In this document: one piece after another, positions 45,701-56,655 of the stretch
Numbering within the stretch: position 1 is the first letter of the stretch
How the letters are laid out: every line of letters starts with the position of its first letter
From: Sialis fuliginosa
Taxonomy: Eukaryota > Arthropoda > Insecta > Megaloptera > Sialidae
NCBI GenBank assembly: GCA_961205875.1
Contig: OY540810.1
Span: 37,882,001 to 37,946,000, forward strand
Length of the DNA: 64,000 nt
Direction of reading: 5' to 3'
Program-made: the position numbers and the translations under genes
Notes under the pieces: generated by a model
The model's database searches: none
What the model was told of the DNA's origin: nothing
The model's input: the letters and a program-made list of their open reading frames with translations, nothing else

Positions 45701-45874
45701 GGCACGCAGATGTTGTCGAATATCGTTGTGGATTTCATCTGTCTAATGTAGCTGTTTGTGTTAATGTTTGTTGTTACAGTGTAATGATAACAGAGGGCGT
45801 TTAAATATAATCCATACATACATCAATTTGAAGACTTCATCGTATGTGCAATGTAAATATACTTTTACACAGCG

Positions 45875-46288
45875 CTGTTATTCCGATTTTACTGTAACCG
45901 GTGTAGTAAAGACAGGTTTACAATACCATCAGGTTTAGTTATTCTATTCCTCTTGATCTACAGGCGTAGCATAACTAACAATAAGCCGGAATAAAAACCT
46001 CACTGATAGTTGTATCTATTTAGTAAGTATCTATGGAGTATAGGGATTTTAATTTAACATAATGCACTTCGCATTAACATTTGAGACGAAGAGATAGAAA
46101 AAAGTGTGATTCGTGAGACGTAGAGGATACGAAGTATTTTTGGGATTTCTTGTTGGTACGCTATCAAACTTATAGCGTGCTTCAAATCGAAATTATAATT
46201 CCAGCTAGCGTTATTTATTCTTGTATGTGTGAACAGCATCGTTTAAAACGGTTTAACTACATCGGTTACAGTAAAACCGGAATAACAG
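45875..46288. mobile_element. TIR element 'CTGTTATTCCG'
   Basis: Left end CTGTTATTCCGATTTTACTG and the complement of the right end CTGTTATTCCGGTTTTACTG continue as TAACCGRTGTAGT: about 35 bp inverted. Flanks show no clear TSD. An internal AAGCCGGAATAAAAACC echoes the end. The minus frame at 46054-46239 is unsupported. Confidence 0.78.
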
Positions 46289-46295
46289 TGTGAAT

Positions 46296-46430
46296 AATCA
46301 CTGCTAATCAGTGGATTATCAATGAACAAATCAGTGGATCATTGTTCACTGGTTGATCAGTGAGAACTGGTATATACCACTGATTTTCAGTTTTACCTTC
46401 ACTGAAGGAATTAGTGGGATTCTCACTGAT
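46296..46430. repeat. Cluster of TCAGTG/CACTGA words
   Basis: At least seven TCAGTG or CACTGA words in about 135 bp, in both orientations (ATCACTGCTAATCAGTGGAT, GTTCACTGGTTGATCAGTGA, ACCACTGATTTTC, TCTCACTGATTT). It immediately follows the TIR element. It may be a subterminal array of a transposon or a binding-site cluster. Confidence 0.6.
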
Positions 46431-47224
46431 TTAGTTTAAGAGAGAAGATTTTAGATATTTTGTCTAACAAAGGAACATATCGAAATGTGTTTCACAGGTT
46501 TTGATGAAACTTGGTACACTTGGGACTTGGCACGGTAACTTAAAAAGTAAGAATCGATATTTAAATTTAAGTTACTTTTCGTTTTTCTTCAATAAGGCAA
46601 GAACTGTGTACAATAGAAATATGCAATTCTTCAAAAAATATCAAACGATTCATTCTTTTGTTTATTTCATTCAGAGGTTTGTGTCGGCAAAATTTGTAGA
46701 TAAATATATTAAATAAGTTCACAAGATTGCAGTATTAAATTGGTCATAACCAATTTAATATTAATTATTATTTATACATTACATATCGTTGCTATTTTCG
46801 TATTTTCAATATACATATACAATGTTACAATAAAATTATGAAGAATGAAAAAAAATACTAATTAGATCATTTCATACTTTAATTCTATAAATTCTAATTA
46901 ATTTTTAATTCTATTTAAGTGAAATAAGGGTTGTTTTCGTCAAATTACATTTAATTTATTTCTTAATGAAATTAAAACGCTTTTACTTATAAAAATATAA
47001 ATATACTACTTAATTAAGTCTTACTTGAAAAAACATTTTTCTCCTGTAATTTTTTAGTTAGCTGAAGAACATTTTTTTTCTGGCAGCTCTTTCGAATAGA
47101 TTTTGGATTTTTTTAACAGTCATTATATTAAAATAGATATAGGCTACTTTAATTAATGTAATTTTATAATTGATTTTAGTTAATTCACAAACTAGTATCA
47201 TAGAATTTAATATGAGGTACCCTT
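46431..47224. other. No gene; one hairpin
   Basis: TTTTGATGAAACTTGGTACA at 46500 is the recurrent transposon phrase. A perfect 11-bp stem hairpin ATTAAATTGGT-CATA-ACCAATTTAAT lies at 46734-46759. No gene. Confidence 0.5.
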
Positions 47225-47232
47225 GTGTTAAC

Positions 47233-47574
47233 TAGAGGTGTACCGGAATTCACTTCTATTATATTTTAAATATAAATACATAGATTATTATCTTAAATTA
47301 ATATAACATTAATTTAATTAATATTTCTATAAAAACAATACATTAAATTATAAAAATTGTATGTATTCTATAATTTTTACAGCTTCGTAAAACTAATTGT
47401 ATAGCTATAATTTCGTTAAATTATTTGTATAGCATACGTTCTTTTCTATCGAATGTAATTACATTTATAGTGTCAATAATAATATAATATAAAAATAGTA
47501 TAGTATATAGTATATAGACATATTCACTTTAAATCTACATCGTGAGTTCCGGCCGGAATTCCGGTACACCTCTG
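47233..47574. mobile_element. hAT MITE with exact 8-bp TSD
   Basis: Starts TAGAGGTGTACCGGAATTC and ends GAATTCCGGTACACCTCTG; exact TSD GTGTTAAC at 47225-47232 and 47575-47582. The interior is extremely AT-rich with TATAGTATATAG simple repeats. Confidence 0.94.
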
Positions 47575-47582
47575 GTGTTAAC

Positions 47583-48187
47583 CAATATTTCAATACATAT
47601 GAATTGATTTCAGTTTCACTGAGGTAGAGTAGTTGTTATTTACATTACCTTTGATTATTTAGTATAATCCATGTTTTGATTTGTTATCCAATGATTATAA
47701 ACATAAATGATTTGTTTGATTAATTTAGATTTTTGAATCATTCATGAATATTATATTCTACACTGATAAAATAGTTTTTAGCTGATAATTTACTTATTAA
47801 TTATGTCTTATAAATTAAACTCAATCAATAAAGACACTAGAATTTGGAATGTACACAACACTCAAATTTTATTAAACAATATGAAGCAAAGTTTAATTTA
47901 ATTTTGTATATTATAGTCAGGCACGTAGGCAGATGGTGGGTGTCGGTTGAAGCACAGTCTAACTTTATCTTCCAACTGGATCTTACCAAAAGTTTGATAG
48001 TTATAGACATAGAAAATATTAAAGAACAAAAACATTTGAACTTATTTTATGATTAAAAAAACTTCTAATATATCTTGCAAACAAATATCGTACTGCAAAA
48101 GATGAATTTATTAATTAATTAATTTGCTTATGTGAATGAGGTACACACCATTTTTTTCTATTTTTATTACACCCATCTAATTGTATG
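47583..48187. other. No gene
   Basis: AT-rich. The frame at 47844-48056 has no recognisable motif. Confidence 0.45.
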
Positions 48188-48189
48188 TA

Positions 48190-48499
48190 CAGGTAAACGT
48201 CGTTTTACGCCGGGGTTCCGTTCCGAGAGACACCGGCGTAAAATGAAGACAAATATAATGGACGATATAATTTTATTATTTTTATTTTTCTTAAAAACAA
48301 AACGAAAACTAACTCGGAAACAATTTCACACTCACAATAGGCTGCTCACGTACACGGTAAGAGAATAAAACAACGTGTAAAAGTGTGTCTGCTATTAGAA
48401 TCGCGGCGCCTACTGTCGTCTGGTGTCGGCCGTACCGGCACCAACCGACGTAATTGTGAATCGGCGTAAATCGAACCGGCGCAAAACGACGTTTACCTG
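48190..48499. mobile_element. pogo/Tigger-like MITE, TA-flanked
   Basis: Ends CAGGTAAACGTCGTTTTACG and (complement) CAGGTAAACGTCGTTTTGCG differ at one of 20 bases and sit between TA dinucleotides (48188-48189, 48500-48501). Subterminal GCGTAAA/TTTACGCC words are repeated. The CpG-rich right half (ATCGCGGCGCC, GTCGGCCGTACCGGC) contrasts with an AT-rich left half. No transposase; the frame at 48132-48368 is a shadow. Confidence 0.88.
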
Positions 48500-48501
48500 T
48501 A

Positions 48502-49103
48502 TACTAAAACTCCAGAACGTTGGTAATTGCATTGTTGGTGTATTCAGTCCAATACTAGAAAATAAATTTAATTCAAATTAAAATAATCTTACAGCAACGC
48601 AAAATTTTAACAAAAGCGCTATGTTACTTATGTATATGTAACGCTGGGTACGATTGGGTTAAGATATATACATATGTTGAAGTATATTAACGAGTTTATT
48701 ATAATTTTTCATTTATTCACCCCTTATATCACCCCTTCTGTTTCAATAAAATAGAAATTAGCGTTATACAATAAAGGCGAAATTGTCAGTTAATTAATGT
48801 CATTATTGAATAACACTCAATATTAAAACCATTGACTCGATCAATGTGCTGACGAAGAAGCGTATCTTTAATGGGATATTTTGCTATATATTAGCATAAA
48901 ATAGAATACTGGAAGATACTTCATAGAGGATGAATGATCCTTATGAAAAATCAGTCGAGTGATACGGGAAGGGTTGGGGAGTAGCATGAACAGTGGGGGA
49001 CATGCTTCAATGTGAGAGCTTTCTTCCGTTTATAAGGAAAATTCAATATGAAAAGGTTAGAGGAAAAATACCAGTGTTAGGCAATATGTTTTTATCTATA
49101 GAC
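48502..49103. other. No gene
   Basis: Nothing recognised. 48950-49020 (GATACGGGAAGGGTTGGGGA) is somewhat GC-richer but has no open frame of note. Confidence 0.4.
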
Positions 49104-49955
49104 TAACTGTTTCCGCGCGGCTTCGCTCGCGTGGACTACGGAATTATTGTTAAGGATTTTTGAAAAATATAGTTGAATTAATTACAAACACGATTAGTTA
49201 TTATTGTAATAATAACTAATCAACACCTAAATTACCTAACAAAAACGAGTCAGAACAAAAAGTACAACTTATTTTTGTTCTGTTTAAATTTAAAAGTTAA
49301 TTATTGAAAACAAATTACACAATTGAAAAACAAAAGAATACTGGCCTGTGATCATTCCCTCTGCCCGCGAGGATTCGGCACGCCATTACATCGCGCGTTA
49401 TTATTATTTTACAGTATAACATATACCTTATTTAATGTTTTTTCCTAAACTATACGACCAAATTCGATGCTGTAAAGGGCAAATTATACTTGCATTAAGT
49501 ATTTATGACGATGAAATCATTTATTTCGATAAGGATTAATGTTTTGCAGGTGATAAGTCCACGTAAACAGAACCCAAATATTTTTATTTTCTTTGTAACA
49601 TGAAAGCAGTCAATGTGGCTTAAATTTAAAAGTTAGACATATGGTGTCGCGGACTTTATTTTAGATCTTTTTATTCTACACAGTTCTTTACTACATTATT
49701 TTGTTCAATATTCAACGGTTTAGGCAGCGTACTGAAAAAGAGCGCGCTGGCGGCAAACTATTCATCCGACTTGATTTACTATTATCGTCACTGCTTATTT
49801 GTTATGTTACCTAACATAACAAAATATAGCTTATAACCTGGCTAGAGAACGTACCTATGAATTAAAAAAAACAAGTAAATTGGATAGTGATAAAGTGCAC
49901 TAACGGATAGACAGACAGACAGAGAGACGTTGAGCTTTATATAGTATATTAAAAA
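49104..49955 (-). mobile_element. Helitron-type family H1, longest copy
   Basis: Reverse orientation. The 3' end side reads ACTAACTGTTTCCGCGCGGC and TTCGCTCGCG (complement of the family hairpin). The body contains CATGAAAGCAGTCAATGTGG, TATTCAACGGTTTAGGCAGC, AACCTGGCTAGAGAACGTAC, and a (GACA)n tract AGACAGACAGACAGAGAGAC at the 5' side. About 850 bp, non-coding. Confidence 0.8.
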
Positions 49956-50539
49956 TTAGTCCAATGATCGTTAATATTTAGTGGCCCTGATTATGTATGT
50001 TTCATACATATAATAATACATAAGTGGCCGTATAAGAAAGTAATAAAAAGTTTTTTTTTGAAACAATTAATTAATTAATGCACGTGTTTTCTAAAATATT
50101 GTACTGAAGAAATAAACATTTTTGGGGTTCTATAGACGATGTCAATATATTTATTTACTATAATTTCGTTGTTTAATAATATCCATTTTGATAATGAATT
50201 GGAAAATGATTTAATAAATCAGTATAAAAATATATAAACGTATAATTCCGACTTATTATTATGATAATAGCACACTCTATTTCCCAAGTAATGTTACGCC
50301 ACTGATATGTTCATACGTCACACAGAAATGTAATGAGCTACAAGAGGTGGGTAAACTGACGGCACTAAATGTTGTATGTATAAAAAGCTTTCTCGTATTC
50401 ATGGGTCATTGTTTTCTCAAGGAATATGTGCACATAAAAATATAAAAAGTATGCGATATTATCACACCCTTGTTACGTATATTGCTAATATTACAAAAGT
50501 TACTGCTATAGCGAGTATGTATATGTATATATGTATATG
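49956..50539. other. No gene
   Basis: TGTTACGCCACTGA at 50292 resembles a lone hAT right end. (TATG)n near 50515-50540 borders the Tc1 element. The frame at 50376-50597 runs into the transposon end. Confidence 0.45.
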
Positions 50540-50541
50540 TA

Positions 50542-51684
50542 CAGTGGCCTCGGAAAGTAAGTTAACGAGTATGTATATTATGGATGGATATTCGTAACAT
50601 CCTTAAAAGTATCGATATCGAAATATTACCGTGAAAACGTGGAACATAGTATTTTTTTTTTGCTTTAGTAGTGCGATTTTTTCGAATCGGAAAGTAAGTT
50701 AACACATTAAAAATATTGATTTAAAGAAACTGTGTGTCCATAAATTTTTTTGTTTGATTGTTTATTTGTTTATGTGTTATTTATAAGGTAAGATGACAAA
50801 CTATTTTCCTTTTTTAACTTAACTAACTCAAATATTGTTTTTAAATACCTAAAGTAAGAAAATTGACTTCTCATGAGTGGATAGCAGTATTTAGGAGAAA
50901 CATTACAGTCGATAGTTAATAATTAGATAAAAATAGTCGGAAAACTCCAGCAGCATGGAAAAGCCGAAAATTCGATACGATCCGGGCGTATGCGGAAAAC
51001 TACACCCCGACAAGATCGTCAAATTTAACTTTTTTTTTAAACCTCGTGTTACAGCAAAACAACTAAAAGAGACACTAAATCTACCGATCCAGTTTAGAAA
51101 AATAAGACAGTGCATCCATGAATATGGGGTGACATGTGGAGTTACTAGGAAACGCACATTCATTTCTAAAATAAATACACAAAAACGACTCGCATTTGAA
51201 AAAAGCCACATTAATAAAACTGATGAATTTTGGAAAAATATTATCTGGAGTGACGAATCAAAGTATGAAGTAAAATCGAATGAATGACGCGGAAAAAAGA
51301 AGAAGAATTAAAAAAATAATAATAATCAAACTAACGGTAAAACATTAAGGACCTAAGTCGGTTATGGTTTGGTGTTGTTTCTCTGCTGCAGGTGTAGGAA
51401 ACCTTTATATTATAGATGAAAAACTAAACATCTCATTAAAAAAAATTTTAACTGTATTTTTATATAATTTTCTGTTAACTTACTTTCCGATTTATGTAAA
51501 TTTCCAAAAAAATTAATAAAAATAATTTGCATGTATATTTTTTGAATTTTCTGTCATTAACGATTAAAGGTACAGGTAAGTAAAATATTAATTATAAAAT
51601 ATTTGTCATTAATCAAAGGTTTTGTTCACAATTTGTATTTATCAGAAAATTTTTGTTTGTTAACTTACTTTCCGAGGCCACTGT
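50542..51684 (+). mobile_element. Tc1-type transposon with IR/DR ends, internally deleted
   Basis: Starts CAGTGGCCTCGGAAAGTAAG and ends with its complement, between TA dinucleotides (50540-50541, 51685-51686). The 16-mer CGGAAAGTAAGTTAAC occurs twice on the left (50551, 50688) and, complemented, twice on the right (51474, 51659): the doubled binding-site (IR/DR) layout known from Sleeping-Beauty-like Tc1 elements. At 1143 bp it is short for the family, and the transposase C-terminal half is gone. Confidence 0.93.
50955..51435 (+). pseudogene. Tc1-type transposase remnant
   Basis: DNA-cutting/joining enzyme of Tc1/mariner elements, broken here. A frame of 110 codons starts at 50955. Residues ~30-60 fit the helix-turn-helix DNA-binding region (RVTAKQLKETLNLP). 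Residues ~70-105 match the catalytic-domain start: FISKINTQKRLAFEK, then FWKNIIWSDESKYEV with the first catalytic Asp at about residue 100. A stop follows at 51285. The next conserved block, SVMVWCCFSAAGVGNL (51358-51405), is in the +1 frame, so there is also a frameshift. The later catalytic Asp and Glu/Asp blocks are absent because the element is deleted before its right end. The family norm is about 340 residues. It cannot act by itself. Confidence 0.9.
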
Positions 51685-51686
51685 AT

Positions 51687-52258
51687 GTGTATTTAAGGGT
51701 AAACTAAGGGGTTTCCTTGCCTTGGTTGTGTTTTTCCTTATTTTAATAATTTATTGTCGCGGTAGTGATATTTCACAAGTCGAATAATTTTTGTATAATG
51801 TTATTTTGCAAAATAAATCATTTTTATTGAATACTGGATTTTTCAAGGACTCGCATAGTAGGAGTTCGGAATAGCCTTGTTGGGAAAAGTCAGTTTCTTT
51901 TTATTTTGATTTATATTTTCTTATAAGATTTGTTTTATTACCAATACATTATTATTATTTTTTTGTTATGAAAAATAGATAAAGGATAATTGTTTAAAAT
52001 TTAAAACGAAAGTTTTCATTATAATTTGGTTTCCATTTTGTTTTAAATAGTAGTATATTTTAATATGATAAAATAAAGTATTCCATTTTTTGTAGTTAAA
52101 TATTAAATAGTTTTCTAATTTTTCTAATCAATCTTAATTTTTGAAAATTACTATTTTCATGATAGAAATAATTATTTTGTGAAGAAAGAACGATTAACTG
52201 TACAAAAAATGTATGGAACATTAACCAACATTAATCTCCTTGATTTTTTCACATGTTA
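51687..52258. other. No gene
   Basis: AT-rich with nothing recognised. Confidence 0.45.
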
Positions 52259-52260
52259 TA

Positions 52261-52407
52261 CAGAGTGTTCCGTAACTCAGGACCCATATGAATTCCTATT
52301 ATTTACTTTTGTATGCGATATAGTGGTGGAACAAATTTTGAACTAGTTTGAAATTTTATTAATTTTTCCTTATGAGTACTGACTAATCGGACTTATGGGA
52401 CAGCCTG
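52261..52407. mobile_element. Short TA-flanked MITE 'CAGRGTGTTCC'
   Basis: Ends CAGAGTGTTCCGTAACTCAG and (complement) CAGGCTGTCCCATAAGTCCG are imperfect inverted repeats with TATA-type flanks (TTA-TA and TA-TAA). ATACAGGGTGTTCC-type ends are common in insect MITEs. 147 bp. Confidence 0.72.
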
Positions 52408-52624
52408 TATAACGACAAAATAAAAGTACACTGAGAAAATTGTATATGGTCTTTATACTACCAGAAACATAATTTTCTACTCCCTCTAGGAATAATGATG
52501 TGCCTACCTTATATTGTTTCTGATAATCAAAAAATAAAACTATAGTAATATTTTCATATACATAACTTTGAGAGACATACAATATCTCACCAAAATTTAT
52601 TATTTTTTATTATTATTAATTTTA

Positions 52625-52945
52625 AAAAAGTCCAGACACATATTGAGTGATATTTTAGGCCCGTGTATTAAATTAATAAATTCACAACTCGCTCCCTGTT
52701 AAAGATGAAGTCATTCGACCCTGCGGGAAAAAATACTTCGGAATTGCAAGGGTGTGGGGGGCAAAACAACCCTCTATCTTGCACAGGACTCGAGAAATTT
52801 ACGATTTTCTGTAATAAATAAGTAGCGAAACAGAAAATTCAATATTTACAATAAATACATGGAAACATAAGATAGTATTTTTAAATTTAATAAAATGAAA
52901 AAAAGTTCAGACACGTATTAAGTGATATTTTAGGTCTGGACATTT
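52625..52945 (+). repeat. Direct repeat pair, ~40 bp
   Basis: AAAAGTCCAGACACATATTG and AAAAGTTCAGACACGTATTA, each followed by AGTGATATTTTAGG, are 277 bp apart. The second lies at the centre of the palindrome at 52801. Confidence 0.85.
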
Positions 52946-53056
52946 TCTTTCATTTTATTAAATTTTATAATTATATCTTATGTTTCTATGTTATGTATAT
53001 TTATTGTAAATATTGAATTTTCTATGTTTCGCTACTTATTCATTACAGAAAATCGT
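52801..53056. repeat. Fold-back palindrome, ~115-bp arms
   Basis: ACGATTTTCTGTAATAAATA at 52801 is matched, inverted, by TATTCATTACAGAAAATCGT ending at 53056. AGTAGCGAAACAGAAAATTC, CAATATTTACAATAAATACA and AACATAAGATA also pair with the other arm. The short centre contains TTCAGACACG / TCTGGACA. Confidence 0.9.
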
Positions 53057-53780
53057 ATCATTTCATATAGTGATTGTAAACAGAACATATGACTGGGGCG
53101 AAAGAAGTCATATCATATGACTGTGCCCGCCGTATTTTTTTTTCAGTGATACTACTGGAAATAAATCAGAAAGACACATTAATTAATACCTATTTATATT
53201 TTAAATATAAGAAGTAAAACAGGCACAAATTAAAAAAAAACTTTCTTAAACCTGAAAAAACCAGTTGCGCAATTAGATTTTTTTGGGGGGGAGGGGAGGG
53301 GGGAGTAATTTAAAAGTAAAGGTACCATTCCCTGTTGAATACGTTATGTATATAGCAGTATACATAATTATTTTAATTATACTCTATTCTGAAGAAAATT
53401 GAAAAATGTGCTACTGAAAGAAATTAGGTACATACAAATTAATTACTGTTAAGCTACACTGTCATATTAAAATACGTTTCTAACAAAGCTGTTACCGTTT
53501 TTACGCTCGCAATAATGCTCAGAACAAAGCACAAACATTTTAATATATTCTGCAAACATTAATTTTCAAATAACAACGAGATAAGAATGGCGTAAGAATT
53601 TTCAATAACGTAAGAAATGCAACAATGTAGCTGCGTTTTTAATTTAATATCTTTGATGGGGGCTGTAAATCCACATTAATCAACATAAACCTGCCAACCG
53701 CGAACATCAATATACAAACTACCAACCGAACTACATAAAACTTTATTAATTCCATCTCTTTTTCTCTCGTATATACTAGA
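53057..53780. other. No gene; G-tract
   Basis: GGGGGGGAGGGGAGGGGGGAG at 53284-53305 is the only standout. The minus frame at 53639-53878 has no motif and runs into the hAT-like end. Confidence 0.45.
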
Positions 53781-53781
53781 G

Positions 53782-54984
53782 CAGTGGTTCTCAAAATCAG
53801 TTCTGTGTATAAAAAAATTATCAAAAAAACTATGGTTACGAAATAATTTTGATAATGAAGCATAGAGACAATAGGCAAGATGCCTAATTTTTAAAACTAT
53901 TTTATGATGATCTTACGTGTCTCTTATATCCAAAAAAATGCTTATTTCTGCAGAAAATAAAGGTTTGATCACAAAAATTGACCCTTTTAAAACTATTTTT
54001 CAATTTGACACCAAAACGCTCGCAGGTGTCATGGCGCATTTTTGACGTCACGCCTATGTAAATACTCCTTGTGTCGCTAATGTTTCTTGGTTTTACTTTT
54101 GGTAACACAAAACTGAGCAAATTGATAATTTAAAACCACAAAATAATTAAAAAAAACAGTGCAGATAGGTATTAATGAAATAAAAATTATGTTTACTTAG
54201 CCGTGACGTCACCCACTCTGCCTGGTGTTTTATCAAACATGGCGGATTGCTGTATTTTGCATTTTTATTTTAACAAAAATCATAATAATCTCGCTGATTT
54301 AAAGTCATAATTTCAGTGATACTTTGTTACTGGCATCATGCCTATTATCTAGTAGCCATGTTAACTAAAATATTAAATACATAAAAAAAAACTTATATTT
54401 AACAAAAACAGCTGTGAAAATGATAAAAAAGTACAGTGTCACGGAGAATACACCAGATTTCAAAATTTAAAGGAAATCGGACGGCGGGAAGTTAAGTAAA
54501 AGCTTGTAAAAAAACGGTTTGAGTTTCCAGAAAAAATTAAGGCCAATTTTTTTCGATTTGTTAATTTAACTAGTGGTTCTCAAAATCAGTACTGTGTATA
54601 AAAGAGTTTTCAGAAAAACTTAAGCCCAATGTTTGTCAATTTGATAATTTAGTACCACACTACCTACTCATACTTTTTATATTATTATAACGGAAAGTTA
54701 AATAGTAAAAGCAATCATTTACAGATCTATTGTATTTTTAAATAAGAGAATATAATTTGTTTAATAAGTATCTAAATTATTGCAATACTGATACAAATTT
54801 TTATTCAGGAATTGTATTTATTTCCTAAAATTTGAGTCCCAGTTTTCTACGTGTGGTCAAAATTATATTTACTTACATAAATATTCTAGGTTAACTGAAG
54901 AATAATATTTTTCACATTTTATGTTTTGGTTATTGCAAAAAATGAATGAATATCGATTTTATTTTTATTCTTTGAGGAACACTG
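53782..54984. mobile_element. hAT-like termini around a CRE MITE (composite)
   Basis: CAGTGGTTCTCAAAATCAGT at 53782 recurs as TAGTGGTTCTCAAAATCAGT at 54571, both followed by CTGTGTATAAAA. A right end TTTGAGGAACACTG closes at 54984. No matching target duplication, so it is unclear whether one element was partly duplicated or two copies lie side by side. Confidence 0.5.
53871..54345 (+). mobile_element. CRE-bearing MITE 'ATAGGCATGATGCC', copy C (complete)
   Basis: Ends ATAGGCAAGATGCC and GGCATCATGCCTAT. Carries two perfect TGACGTCA palindromes (54043-54050, 54204-54211), as copy A does, and retains CACTCTGCCTGGTGTTTTAT and CAAACATGGCGGATTGCTG, which copy B has lost. The minus frame at 53902-54120 is repeat-derived. 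Confidence 0.87.
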
Positions 54985-55286
54985 CTTAAGAATCTAGTTT
55001 GTAGTAGTACTCTATCTACGGAGTAATCACAATTTTGCAATATCGAGAGTTGTAATATGAAAAGGTTAGTGTGCCGTTTTACACGTTTCGTCTGTTGGAA
55101 TGAGAGCGAATACATAAATTAAAATGAAACATTTGGATTAAAGAGAAGGGTTGAATATTGGCTTGCGTCCAGATTCGGTTGTAGGACTTATGGACTTCTA
55201 AATGTGACAGTGCTCAACCGCAAAAAGTGAATTTTAAATAACATTGATACGGTGTGTAAATAAATACGTGAACAGAATGAGTAAAT
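54985..55286. other. No gene
   Basis: Nothing supported. Confidence 0.4.
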
Positions 55287-56060
55287 AAAATGGCCAAGTG
55301 CGTGTTCCGTAGTCATTACTACTAAAAAAAATCATAAACTATTATTGCTACAGAGTTCGATATAATTTTCATTGAAAGTACTAATTAAAAATTACATTCT
55401 TGAATTTTTTCAGATTTTTTTAAATAGATAGTTTAGAAATTAGATGGGGTACGCTCTGATAACGACATTTAAAAGCAAATAATTCGTGACTGATGGGTTA
55501 AAATCAAAAGGTCATATAACATTTTTTCTTGCATTTTAGGAGACCTATATAAATACAACTCACTCAATGGGGTAATTTAAGTGGAAAACAATGTGAGTAC
55601 ACTTTTCAGTCTATGGTAGTGGAGTCCAAAAATTTTTTGACAGTGTTCGTTATAATTTTCATTGAAAGTACTAATTAAAAGCTACATTCTTGATTTCTTG
55701 AGTTTTTATATCGATAGTTTAGAAAATAGAGGGAGACGCTCTGATAACTACTTTAAAATCAAATATATCGTGACTGAAGGGTTGAAATCAAAAAGTCATA
55801 TAACATTTTTTGTTGTATTTTAGGAGACCTATCTAAATTGGATAAAGTGAAAAAAAATTTTTTTAATATACTTTTTAGTCTATGGAAAGGGGGTCCAAAA
55901 AATGTTTTTTTTTTCAAAAATCTAATCATTTCTGTTTTTGGGTCATCATTATTTGTTCGTATACCAAATTTAATCTTAATCGGTATAAAATGTACATAGA
56001 CAGACAGACGGACGGATAGAGCGAAATTATGATTCCTAGTTTTCTACGGAACCCTAAAAA
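55287..56060 (+). repeat. Dispersed family F2, dimer copy
   Basis: Starts AAAATGGCCAAGTGCGTGTT and ends TTTCTACGGAACCCTAAAAA. The core is two tandem monomers: GTTCGATATAATTTTCATTG at 55355 and GTTCGTTATAATTTTCATTG at 55645, so the period is 290 bp. AGACAGACAGACGGACGG lies near the end. Non-coding. Confidence 0.9.
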
Positions 56061-56491
56061 TGTATGCCAATGACTATTGCAGTGCCAAAATTAGTAAACC
56101 TTACTGTATATTTTCATCATTAACCTTCATAATGAACATTTAATTGCACTCATAAGTTGCAAGTTTCGCGATAAGTTTATAGCCTATATTTTTATACACA
56201 TAAATAGATATTGTATACACAATAATATCTACAAGTATTTGTGGTTTATAAACAATATTTCTACGAATTTCAATGATGTGAAGAAAACATATTAAAGTAG
56301 TTTTATTGAAATTTATTATATTTACAGTAAATATTTAGCAGAGGCGGTTATTCAAAATATTTTCATGGTATTTTATTACAAGTTGTATTTTCTATTAATA
56401 AGTATAAATAATTTCATACGAAAGGATGTATTTTGAGACAGGAAATAAAATTTTACGACGCAAGCTGGATAAAAATTTCGTTCAAATCACA
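56061..56491. other. No gene
   Basis: AT-rich, nothing recognised. Confidence 0.4.
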
Positions 56492-56492
56492 T

Positions 56493-56655
56493 TCATACTA
56501 ATATTATAAATACGAAAGTAACTTTGTCGGTCTGTTTGTTACATTTTCATGACGGATCTTGATGAAATTTGGCAGGGAGATAACTTGCATCCTAAGGAAG
56601 GACATAGGCTACTTTGTAAAAATACAAATTCCACGCAAACGAAGTAACAGCTGGT
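56493..56655 (+). mobile_element. Helitron-type short element
   Basis: Begins TCATACTAATATTATAAATA after T, contains ACGAAAGTAACTTTGTCGG, TGATGAAATTTGGCAGGGAG and GAAGGACATAGGCTACTTTG, and ends CACGCAAACGAAGTAACAGC-TGGT. This order is that of a widespread insect Helitron-derived repeat (recalled). The terminal CTAG has become CTGG. Confidence 0.75.

Noticed and set aside
50280..50300. Complete hAT ending at TTACGCCACTG
   Set aside because: No CAGTGGCGTAA left end or 8-bp duplication was found upstream.
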